A stretch of 27,148 nucleotides of DNA from an uncultured Moraxella sp. (GTDB lineage: Bacteria > Pseudomonadota > Gammaproteobacteria > Pseudomonadales > Moraxellaceae). The notes below the pieces were generated by a model. It was not told where the DNA came from, ran no database searches, and was given only the letters and a program-made list of their open reading frames with translations. Positions 15,817-22,687 of this stretch are shown here, piece after piece. The DNA lies in assembly GCA_943908405.1 (NCBI GenBank), contig CALTTE010000017.1, positions 1-27,148 of the forward strand. Reading direction: 5' to 3'. The stretch's first letter is position 1; each line of letters begins with the position of its first letter. A program made the position numbers and the translations under genes.

Positions 15817-15828
15817 TATTAAGTATTG
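15817..15828 (+). repeat. Right 12-bp direct repeat flanking the composite element
   Basis: TATTAAGTATTG is identical to 12345-12356, in the same orientation, and is placed directly after the GGGGT end of the MITE-like element. It is not found directly before the MITE, so it does not belong to a separate MITE insertion. Confidence 0.85.
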
Positions 15829-16217
15829 GGCTTGGGTGTTGATTTATTATTTTTACTCATCACCAAAGAAGAAACCAAAAAATAAATGCAGGCAAGTAAG
15901 TTTGTGGTGCTGTTTGGGTGTGGGTTAAACTTAAAGGTTGGGTTTGGAGATTGGGTTTAGAATTGAGCCTAGATATTGGGCTTAAGTATGGATTAAAATC
16001 TGGCTATTATGGTACAAATTTCAAGGGCAATATCAAGGATAAGGACAATATCAAAGGTAAGGGCGGTCAAAAAATTCATTACAGTTTGTTTGGGTCTAAA
16101 AGCCAACGATACACACCAACAACGATAAACGCCAAAAACCAGTAGCAATCTTTGGGGCTAAGTTACATTTTTTGGCTTGTCAGCACCCAAAAGTTTTGCT
16201 ATCTTAGCCATTAAGTT
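15829..16217. other. Gap before ppnP, no convincing gene
   Basis: This 389-nt stretch has degenerate words (TTGGGTTT, ATTGGGCTTAAG) and a pair of 18-nt units, GGCAATATCAAGGATAAG at 16026-16043 and GACAATATCAAAGGTAAG at 16044-16061. Open frames of about 75 codons overlap here, but they have biased composition and resemble no family I know. They are left unannotated. If the composite element is removed, this sequence joins directly to the recN upstream region. Confidence 0.5.
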
Positions 16218-16580
16218 ATGATTAAAAGGGTGAATTTTGTGCGGTTTAATCAAGTAAGCCTTAATGCCACCGCAACCATTAGCGATGATGGCAAGCATTT
16301 ATCTAGGGTGTTGTCTTTTAATGATGGACATCAAAAAATTGTCGGTGTGTTGCTTGGTGGCGATGGTAGCGATTTTGTGCTTAACATTGATGGCAAATCA
16401 TCAGAACGCATTGAGATTAGCGAGGGCGAATGCCAAGTGCAAATCGGCGAAAACAATCAAAATGACGAGCAAAACCGCCAATATTACCGAGCAGGACAAT
16501 CCTTTGTGGTGGAAAGCGGTATGTCGCTTATTGTAACTGTCAATGGGACTGTGCAGTATATTCGCCATTTGGAAGGGTAG
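16218..16580 (+). CDS. ppnP: Pyrimidine/purine nucleoside phosphorylase PpnP
   Basis: PpnP (formerly YaiE/DUF1255) cleaves nucleosides with phosphate in salvage, using a small cupin fold. The C-terminal half fits well: ISEGECQVQIGEN, YYRAGQSFVVESGMSLIVTV and the ending HLEG. I recall the same ending from the Acinetobacter protein. The protein is 120 residues from the ATG, longer than the roughly 94-108 usual. The start is uncertain: AAAAGGG lies about 9 nt before an in-frame GTG at 16239, which would give 113 residues. The ATG at 16218 has no clear ribosome binding site. Residues 54-62 (GGDGSDFVL) and 80-86 (NNQNDEQ) look like small lineage-specific insertions. Confidence 0.8.
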   Translation: MIKRVNFVRFNQVSLNATATISDDGKHLSRVLSFNDGHQKIVGVLLGGDGSDFVLNIDGKSSERIEISEGECQVQIGENNQNDEQNRQYYRAGQSFVVESGMSLIVTVNGTVQYIRHLEG

Positions 16581-17219
16581 CTTGGTGGAGCGGTTTGGTG
16601 AAATTGGCTTGGTGGTTATTTATCGTTATCATTTGGCAAGAAAAGGCATTCACTAATTGCCCATTTTGATGATAGCTGGCTTGCTATGCTGATTTTGGTG
16701 ATTGCCAAGCGATTGGCTGGCGTGTGATTGTTTTTTGATGACTGTTTTATTTGGCTATTAAGTCAATATAGCAATTTTAGCTGATGCTTATACCTGACGC
16801 CCATCAAGATTGCCAATTGCCAATTACCAAGCTTGTCTAAACGATTGTAAGCTATTAAAGCACAGACAAGCCCAAGTTATTGTTGTTTAAGTTATGATTA
16901 GTTAAGTTATTGTTGATTGTCAATACAATGTCTTACTACAATGCTTAATTTTACTCATTGACATTAACAACATCTTGCCAACCAATCAATTTGCCTTGAT
17001 TTAATACAATTTAACCAATCAATTTAACCTGCAACTTATTACAAACGCCATTAATAAAATTTAAGCACACCTACACCACAGGGGTGTTATGCAACTTATT
17101 ACAAACGCCATTAATAAATAGTGCTTGTAACTAAATAGTGCTTGTAATAAATAATGCTTGTTTAAATACACCAGCAATTAAAACCAACCTCATTAATACA
17201 ACTTAAGCAGTGCCAAGCA
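16581..17219. other. 639-nt repeat-rich gap upstream of rlmB
   Basis: No gene is seen. The region is AT-rich and carries several layers of repeats: ACCAATCAATTT at 16981-16992 and again near 17014-17025, an exact 29-bp repeat with 60-nt spacing, and an 18-nt-period series of (A)TAGTGCTTGTAA words from about 17118 to 17163. The rlmB promoter should lie here. rlmB has no strong ribosome binding site. Confidence 0.6.
17030..17118 (+). repeat. Exact 29-bp direct repeat, 60-nt period
   Basis: The sequence beginning TGCAACTTATTACAAACGCC is found at 17030-17058 and identically at 17090-17118, separated by 31 nt. Each copy ends in TTAATAAA. Two copies are too few for CRISPR and no cas genes are present. 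It may be a local duplication or a paired regulatory site. Confidence 0.92.
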
Positions 17220-18026
17220 ATGAAACCACAAAAATCCAAAACACACAAATCTGCCCAGCAAAAAAACACAACCAAGCCTTACTTTTATGGCATTCACGCT
17301 GTCAAAGCCTTGCTTGATTATCGCCCACAAGACGCTTTAAGCGTTTTTATTCAGCCACTGGATAATAACAAAAACTTAGATGAGATTGTAACTCTTGCTC
17401 AATCGCTTGGTGTTAGCGTGCAAACAGCCCACAAAGATAAAATAACCGAGCTGTGTGGCACGCCCCAGCATCAAGGGGTGGCGGTACTGTCTCGCCCGCC
17501 CAAACTGGCTGATGAAGCACTTTTGGAGCGATTAAGCCAAAAAATCGATGCCTTGTTTTTGGTGCTAGACCAAATCACCGATGCTCATAACTTGGGGGCG
17601 TGTCTGCGTAGTGCTTGTGCAATGGGGGTAGACGCCGTGATTATCCCCAAACATCAAAGTGCTACCATTACTCCAAGCGTTGCCAAGGTGTCGGTGGGTG
17701 CCAGTGAGATTGTGCCTGTAGTGGCAGTGAGCAACCTGGCACGCTCGCTTGTTCAGCTCAAAAAAGCTGGGGTATTTGTGTTTGGTACGGCACTTGATGA
17801 CACCGCCAAGCCAAGCGATGCCTGTGATTTTCTCGGCAAAGTAGCGATTGTGATGGGGTCAGAAGGGGACGGTATCAGGCGATTGACCAGCGAGCTTTGC
17901 GATACGCTGACATACATTCCAATGAGCGATGGCGACCGCCCCCAAAGCCTCAATGTCAGCGTGGCAACAGGTATGATGCTCTATGAGGTATCTCGCCAAA
18001 GAGCTCAGCAAAGACGACTGGGCTGA
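17220..18026 (+). CDS. rlmB: 23S rRNA (guanosine-2'-O-)-methyltransferase RlmB
   Basis: RlmB is a SpoU-family (SPOUT) enzyme that methylates the 2'-O of G2251 in 23S rRNA. The 268-residue protein has the N-terminal substrate-binding domain (YFYGIHAVKALL, residues 21-32; GTPQHQGVAVL, 80-90). The catalytic knot follows: motif 1 LDQITDAHNLGACLRSA at 116-132 (N124, R130), motif 2 VMGSEGDGIRRL at 211-222 (E215) and motif 3 SLNVSVATG at 243-251. The first 18 residues are Lys/Gln/Thr-rich and unlikely to be structured. It is apparently monocistronic, with over 500 nt on each side before the next gene. Confidence 0.95.
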   Translation: MKPQKSKTHKSAQQKNTTKPYFYGIHAVKALLDYRPQDALSVFIQPLDNNKNLDEIVTLAQSLGVSVQTAHKDKITELCGTPQHQGVAVLSRPPKLADEALLERLSQKIDALFLVLDQITDAHNLGACLRSACAMGVDAVIIPKHQSATITPSVAKVSVGASEIVPVVAVSNLARSLVQLKKAGVFVFGTALDDTAKPSDACDFLGKVAIVMGSEGDGIRRLTSELCDTLTYIPMSDGDRPQSLNVSVATGMMLYEVSRQRAQQRRLG

Positions 18027-18532
18027 TTTAGGCTGTATTGGTTTTGGTGGTTGTTCGTTGACTTATTAGGGATTAAATTTTGGCACCATAAACAAAAAAT
18101 ATACCAATTAAAATAACATTTATTTTACCGCAACCTAAATGAGCAATTAAATGACCAATGAACCAAAAATTTACTCATTGCCTTAAATGCAAAACATACA
18201 CATTTTGTTAAAGCAGGATTTAATCTTTGAATTTGTTGTTTGCTAAGTGGAATGGGGCTTAAGTATGTATTTTGGGTTTATAATACCAAATAACTTAACT
18301 TATTTGAACAATATTAAGAAAGTGATTAACTTCTATGCCCAAGGTGAAGTAAAATTAAGCACTCAAAGCGGTTTGGTTATTAGTAAACTGACCGCCCAAA
18401 GAAAAGGGGTACGCCAGACCCAACATCATTACAGTTTAAAATACAACCTTTGGCAATTTTTGAATCAACATAAAGCTGTTAACCGAAAGTACTTTAGGTT
18501 AACCATTAGCTACTTAATAACCAAGGACAGTT
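18027..18532. other. 506-nt gap between rlmB and the yafJ-type gene
   Basis: This AT-rich stretch has no convincing gene. A 112-codon frame (18247-18585, GTG start) overlaps the yafJ-type gene in another frame and is rejected. TAAACTGACCGCCCAA at 18384-18399 is repeated exactly at 21521-21536, just before the mscS start. An inverted repeat at 18478-18503 lies upstream of the yafJ-type gene. Confidence 0.5.
18478..18503 (+). promoter_or_regulatory. Inverted repeat upstream of the glutamine amidotransferase
   Basis: GTTAACC and GGTTAAC form a perfect 7-bp inverted repeat around a 12-nt spacer, ending 29 nt before the ATG at 18533. It could be an operator half-site pair or an mRNA stem. AAGGA then provides the ribosome binding site. 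Confidence 0.4.
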
Positions 18533-19414
18533 ATGTGCCAACTTCTTGGAATGAACACCAATACCCCAACCGATATTGGCTTTAGCTTTACAGGCTTTCG
18601 TAAACGTGGTGGTAAAACCGACCATCACGAGGACGGCTTTGGTATTGCTTTTTTTGAACAAAATGATTGTGGCTTAGGGCTTCGGCTATTTCACGATGAC
18701 AAACCAAGCCATCATTCGCCCGTGGCTGATTTGGTTAACCAATACCCCATCAAAGCAATGAACGTCATTGCCCACATCAGAAAAGCCACGACAGGCGGGC
18801 ATTGCCTTGCCAACATTCACCCCTTTGTGCGTGAGGTATGGGGCGAGCCGTGGGTATTTGCCCACAATGGACAGATGAGCCACGCCTTTATCACCAAAAG
18901 CAGACGCCTTGCCCACAATGGCAACGCCGAGCATTACACCCCTATTGGCACAACCGACAGCGAGCTTGCCTTTTGTTATTTATTAAACCGCCTAAAAACC
19001 ACCTTTAAAACCCGCCCAAGCGATAATGAGCTGTTCGCATTTTTGACCACCCAATGTCGCTACCTATCCGCCAATGGATTATTTAATTGCCTTATCAGTA
19101 ACGGCAATTGGCAACTGGCATATGCTGGCAGTTTGCTGTTTTATTTAACTCGCCAAGCCCCTTTTGGGCAAGCCAATCTATCCGATGATGAGATGAGCAT
19201 TAATTTTGGTGATGTAACCAGCCACAAGGACAAAGTAACCATTTTGGTTACTATTCCTTTAACCGACAACGAACAATGGCAACAACTGGCGGTGGATGAA
19301 TGTGTGATTTTTCAAAATGGTGATATTATCTTTAAAGACAGTCCAGGTAAAAAAGTGTATTTATCTGTTGAAGAGGGTATTGCGATCGCAAGACGGGTGG
19401 GGGCAAGCGTGTGA
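18533..19414 (+). CDS. yafJ: Class II glutamine amidotransferase (YafJ-type)
   Basis: This 293-residue N-terminal nucleophile amidohydrolase has Cys2 (MCQLLGMNT) as the expected catalytic residue after Met removal. DGFGIAFFE, HIRKATTGG..NIHPF, FAHNGQ and GTTDSELAF are the glutamine-binding and catalytic signatures of the family. Glutamine hydrolysis to glutamate and ammonia is expected from the family. The acceptor substrate of YafJ proteins is not known to me. It is somewhat longer than E. coli YafJ (about 255). ATG 18533 is fixed by the Cys at position 2 and by AAGGA nine bases upstream. Its stop overlaps an in-frame extension of the next gene, but that gene probably starts later. Confidence 0.9.
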   Translation: MCQLLGMNTNTPTDIGFSFTGFRKRGGKTDHHEDGFGIAFFEQNDCGLGLRLFHDDKPSHHSPVADLVNQYPIKAMNVIAHIRKATTGGHCLANIHPFVREVWGEPWVFAHNGQMSHAFITKSRRLAHNGNAEHYTPIGTTDSELAFCYLLNRLKTTFKTRPSDNELFAFLTTQCRYLSANGLFNCLISNGNWQLAYAGSLLFYLTRQAPFGQANLSDDEMSINFGDVTSHKDKVTILVTIPLTDNEQWQQLAVDECVIFQNGDIIFKDSPGKKVYLSVEEGIAIARRVGASV

Positions 19415-19487
19415 TGAATGCTCATTTAATTCACCCAATCACACTGATTAACAAAATCCATCACTATTTATCCCCTAAGCCCAACAA

Positions 19488-19508
19488 AACTTGCTATAAT
19501 AGCAAGTT
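19488..19508 (+). promoter_or_regulatory. Palindrome containing a consensus -10 (TATAAT)
   Basis: AACTTGCTA and TAGCAAGTT are perfect inverted arms around TAA. Together they embed TATAAT at 19495-19500, so a -10 hexamer sits in the middle of an operator-like palindrome. No strong -35 is seen. It lies after the amidotransferase gene and ahead of the likely hydrolase start, so it may drive the hydrolase separately, possibly with a repressor covering the -10. Confidence 0.5.
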
Positions 19509-19527
19509 CTATCCATATTTATCTGTT

Positions 19528-21123
19528 ATGCTGATGCTAAAACTGTCAAAACCCCAACCACCAAAATTTAAGTTATTAAATAAGTTGCTAAAACAGTCGC
19601 TAAAATCAAACCACCCAATGCTAAAACCACTATGTTGGCTGATGTTGGTAACTGTTATGCCTTTGGCAGCCTGCCAACCCCTTGACAAAAAAGATAATAC
19701 CGCAAGCGAGGAGCCGACCGCTACCGAGCCATTAAAAAACGAACCCATCAAGGTTGTTACCCTACAAAATCATCTAGAATGGGAGGATTGTGCTGATTAT
19801 AGCGATTGGTTTGATGGCGATGTCCCAGACAATTTGCAATGCACCACCTTAACCGTCCCTGTTGATAACGCCTACCCTAAAGGTAAAACCATTGATTTGG
19901 CACTCACCAAATTACCCGCTACAGGCGATTACCCCATTGGTAGCTTGCTTATTATTTCAGGCGGTCCTGGCGACCACAGTATTGATTCTGTTGCCACAAG
20001 CCTTGGTGATGGTAATGCCGTTGATGAAGTTAAAGCCAACTTTGATATCATCGGCTTTGCCCCCCGTGGGGTTGCGCCAAGCACGCCTGCCATTGATTGC
20101 GGTGAGTCGCCAAGCGATGAAGAAACCTCAGGCGAGGCCTTTGTGGCAGAATGCGTCAAACACAGTGGCATTGAATTTTTAAAACACATTGACACCCAAA
20201 ATGCCGTGCTTGATATTGAGCGTATCCGTATGGCATTGGGCGAAAAACGCTTATCGCTGATTGGTTATTCTTATGGCACCAAGGTACTAGCACGCTATCT
20301 TGAGGCTTATCCCAATTCGGTGCGAGCGGCCGTTTTGGATGGCGTCGTGGATGTTACCGAGGATTATTTTACCGCACTGGCAGGGCAAGAAAAAGGCTTT
20401 CAAGAGACCTTTGAGCGATTTGCCAAATATTGTACTGAGTTTGAGGCGTGTCCTTTTGACAATGCCAAAAATTACCAAAAAGGTTTTTGGGCGTTTTTAA
20501 ATGACCTGGATAATCGTGAGCTAAAAGACAAAGCAGGCGAGACCATCACAGGCGATAACGTATTAACCATTATCCAAGACAAACTATTTTGGCGTAGTGG
20601 CTGGGATAGTATTATTGTTTTGATGGAAGAGCTGTCCGAGGGTAAAACTGACGCTTATAACGAGCTATTTTATGAAGACAGCGACCCTGATGAACCTGCC
20701 ACAGAGGATTTGGGCTTGATTGCCATTAACTGTGCTGATGGTACACCTGCTGATAAAAAAACCTATCTAGAGCAAGCCAAAGCCATCGATGCTTTATCGC
20801 CTTATAATGACTATCAAACCAGAGACGATGAATACTATCTGGACGCTTGCTATTATTGGCCGAATGTTGGCACCGACCGCACCGACCCCCCTGTGGTTTC
20901 CAAAACTCTGCCACAGGTGTTATTTGTTGCCCAAAAATATGACCCCACCACGCCCTACAGAAATGCCACCACAATGGCAAGGCTATTTAACGCCCCCTTA
21001 TTAACCCGTGATGGCGATGGTCATACCTTGGTACTTACCGATGAAAGCAGTTGTATTGATGACAAAGTAGCAAGCTACCTAAAATCGCCGACCACGCCCA
21101 TTCACAGTGAGACTTGCCAATAA
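19528..21123 (+). CDS. Lipoprotein alpha/beta hydrolase with TAP-like C-terminal domain
   Basis: This is a probable secreted peptidase or esterase of the tripeptidyl aminopeptidase (SlpD/SlpE-like) type. The frame is open from 19411 (570 codons), but the first 39 residues are unlikely. An ATG at 19528 lies just past the TATAAT palindrome, and an ATG at 19618 would give a compact lipoprotein signal, MLKPLCWLMLVTVMPLAAC, with lipobox LAAC. A Ser/Glu/Thr linker follows, then the hydrolase domain: oxyanion region ISGGPGDHS, nucleophile in GYSYGT (Ser codon 20269-20271), Asp in QKYDPTTPY (codon 20941) and His in DGDGHTL (codon 21022). The C-terminal part matches the TAP-like domain. Several Cys pairs fit an exported protein. 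The substrate is unknown. Confidence 0.85.
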   Translation: MLMLKLSKPQPPKFKLLNKLLKQSLKSNHPMLKPLCWLMLVTVMPLAACQPLDKKDNTASEEPTATEPLKNEPIKVVTLQNHLEWEDCADYSDWFDGDVPDNLQCTTLTVPVDNAYPKGKTIDLALTKLPATGDYPIGSLLIISGGPGDHSIDSVATSLGDGNAVDEVKANFDIIGFAPRGVAPSTPAIDCGESPSDEETSGEAFVAECVKHSGIEFLKHIDTQNAVLDIERIRMALGEKRLSLIGYSYGTKVLARYLEAYPNSVRAAVLDGVVDVTEDYFTALAGQEKGFQETFERFAKYCTEFEACPFDNAKNYQKGFWAFLNDLDNRELKDKAGETITGDNVLTIIQDKLFWRSGWDSIIVLMEELSEGKTDAYNELFYEDSDPDEPATEDLGLIAINCADGTPADKKTYLEQAKAIDALSPYNDYQTRDDEYYLDACYYWPNVGTDRTDPPVVSKTLPQVLFVAQKYDPTTPYRNATTMARLFNAPLLTRDGDGHTLVLTDESSCIDDKVASYLKSPTTPIHSETCQ

Positions 21124-21535
21124 ACCAGTAGCTTTTTACAAGTACCTTTTTGATTTATGTATGTTTGATTTAAAGCCCCTTGATTGACTATACAATACAA
21201 TAAAATCAAGGGAGTATTTAGCAATAAAATGGTCTTTTAATCAATGCTGGTTAAGTTGTTTTAAATAACTAAGTTGCTTTAAATAACAATGAATTAAATT
21301 TAAGCAATTGATACTTTTTTAATGTTTTTTTGATTAAACCACTGGCAAATCGTTAATCCAATTAAAATCAATCCAATTAAAGGTATTAGTCAATAAATAT
21401 ATTTAAGCAACCTTAGTTATTCGCTTTATATTGAACATTTACTTATTGATTTATAAGTTGCTTGATTTTAAATGCATTTAATTTATCTAGATTTATCCAA
21501 GCTTTTATCAACCCTTTGTCTAAACTGACCGCCCA
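21124..21535. other. 412-nt AT-rich gap upstream of mscS-type gene
   Basis: No gene is seen. CCCTTGATT (21177-21185) and AATCAAGGG (21204-21212) form an inverted repeat with an 18-nt loop, possibly a terminator-like stem for the hydrolase but without a T-tract. TAAGTTGTTTTAAATAAC at 21252-21269 is tandemly repeated with one change at 21270-21287. The 16-mer TAAACTGACCGCCCAA, also at 18384-18399, ends on the first base of the next start codon. Confidence 0.55.
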
Positions 21536-22534
21536 ATGTTTATATTAGCCACCGCCCAGCAATCTTTAGAAAAAGCCCAAACCAAAATCAACGAAACCGC
21601 CGAGGAATACCGTGCCATTGCGGGCATTGCCAACGAATTTGTCCAAAATTTTTGGGAGCGACTGCCTTATTTGATTGTGGCGACCGCTATATTTTTGCTG
21701 TTTTGGGGTATCTCGCATTTATTTAAAAAACTGGTTGTGCATTTTGTTGGCGAAGAAAACCGCTACAAACACAGCCTTATTATTGTGGTGAGACGGCTTG
21801 GCAGTGCGGGTATTTTGTTTATTGGCTTTATGATGGCAATGCTTGTGGCACTGCCCAATTTCACCCCAACCAAATTGATGGGGGCATTGGGGATTGGTTC
21901 GGTGGCGATTGGTTTTGCTTTTAAGGACATTTTTCAAAATTTATTATCAGGTATTTTACTCTTATTGTCCGAGCCGTTTCGTATTGGCGACCAAATCGTG
22001 GTCAAAAATTTTGAAGGGGTGGTAGAAGACATTGAAATTCGTGCTACCGTCATTCGCACTTATGATGGGCGACAAGTGGTTATCCCAAATTCTGAAATTT
22101 ACACCTCAGCGGTTACCGTCAATACCGCCTACCCCAACCGCCGTCTAGAGTTTGATGTCGGTATCAGCTATGATGACGACATCAATCTTGCTAAGCAAGT
22201 CATTCGTCAAAGCCTTGATGACTGCCCAAGTGTCTCAAAAGAGGCCGAGCCGTCCGTCATTGTTACCGAGCTTGCCGATTGGTCCATCAATATCCGTGTC
22301 CGCTGGTATATCAGCGATGGCACGCAAGCCAGACGGCTAGCAAGCCTTGATGAGGTCATCACCAAAGTCAAAGAAGCTTTGGACAGTGCCGACATTGAAA
22401 TCCCTTACCCCACCGAAAAACAAGTACGCATTGATGACATTATGCCCAAAATCAAAAAACGCCTACAAAACAATACCAATGTATCGGTCAATACCTTTGA
22501 TAAAGGCGAGGACAGCACCCCCAAAGACTGGTAA
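21536..22534 (+). CDS. MscS-family mechanosensitive ion channel
   Basis: This 332-residue inner-membrane channel is expected to open on membrane tension and release solutes during hypo-osmotic shock. Three hydrophobic segments are seen: LPYLIVATAIFLLFWGISHL, LGSAGILFIGFMMAMLVAL and the pore helix region ALGIGSVAIGFAFKDIFQNL with its Gly/Ala pattern. LLSGILLLLSEPFRIGDQI follows. The beta domain (VEDIEIRATVIRTYDGRQVV, IPNS) and the C-terminal alpha/beta domain complete the MscS fold. The length is a little above E. coli MscS (286), with an extra charged tail after about residue 300. The start codon directly follows a repeated 16-mer and lacks an obvious ribosome binding site. Confidence 0.93.
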   Translation: MFILATAQQSLEKAQTKINETAEEYRAIAGIANEFVQNFWERLPYLIVATAIFLLFWGISHLFKKLVVHFVGEENRYKHSLIIVVRRLGSAGILFIGFMMAMLVALPNFTPTKLMGALGIGSVAIGFAFKDIFQNLLSGILLLLSEPFRIGDQIVVKNFEGVVEDIEIRATVIRTYDGRQVVIPNSEIYTSAVTVNTAYPNRRLEFDVGISYDDDINLAKQVIRQSLDDCPSVSKEAEPSVIVTELADWSINIRVRWYISDGTQARRLASLDEVITKVKEALDSADIEIPYPTEKQVRIDDIMPKIKKRLQNNTNVSVNTFDKGEDSTPKDW

Positions 22535-22687
22535 GTGGATTTTGAATATAACGCCAAAGACGGTTACTTTGCTGATAATGATTGATAATAGTTTTAACAA
22601 TTTAATCACTTTAACAACAAAACCCATTGCATTTATAGCAAAAATCCTTTAAAGTGAAACAACCATTAAAACACTTAAGGACTGGTT

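Noticed and set aside
15698..16145. Two short overlapping frames between the MITE and ppnP
   Set aside because: The first begins inside the MITE. The second is made of low-complexity Gly/Leu/Lys words from DNA repeats. Neither has convincing start signals.
17030..17118. Possible CRISPR array
   Set aside because: There are only two repeat copies with one 31-nt spacer, the repeat is not typical, and no cas genes are present.
18247..18585. 112-codon open frame before the yafJ-type gene
   Set aside because: It overlaps a well-supported gene in another frame, starts at GTG without a ribosome binding site, and its translation resembles no family I know.
19411..19527. N-terminal 39 residues of the hydrolase frame
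   Set aside because: They precede the TATAAT palindrome and the lipoprotein signal, are not signal-like, and begin with a GTG overlapping the previous stop. A later start is more likely.
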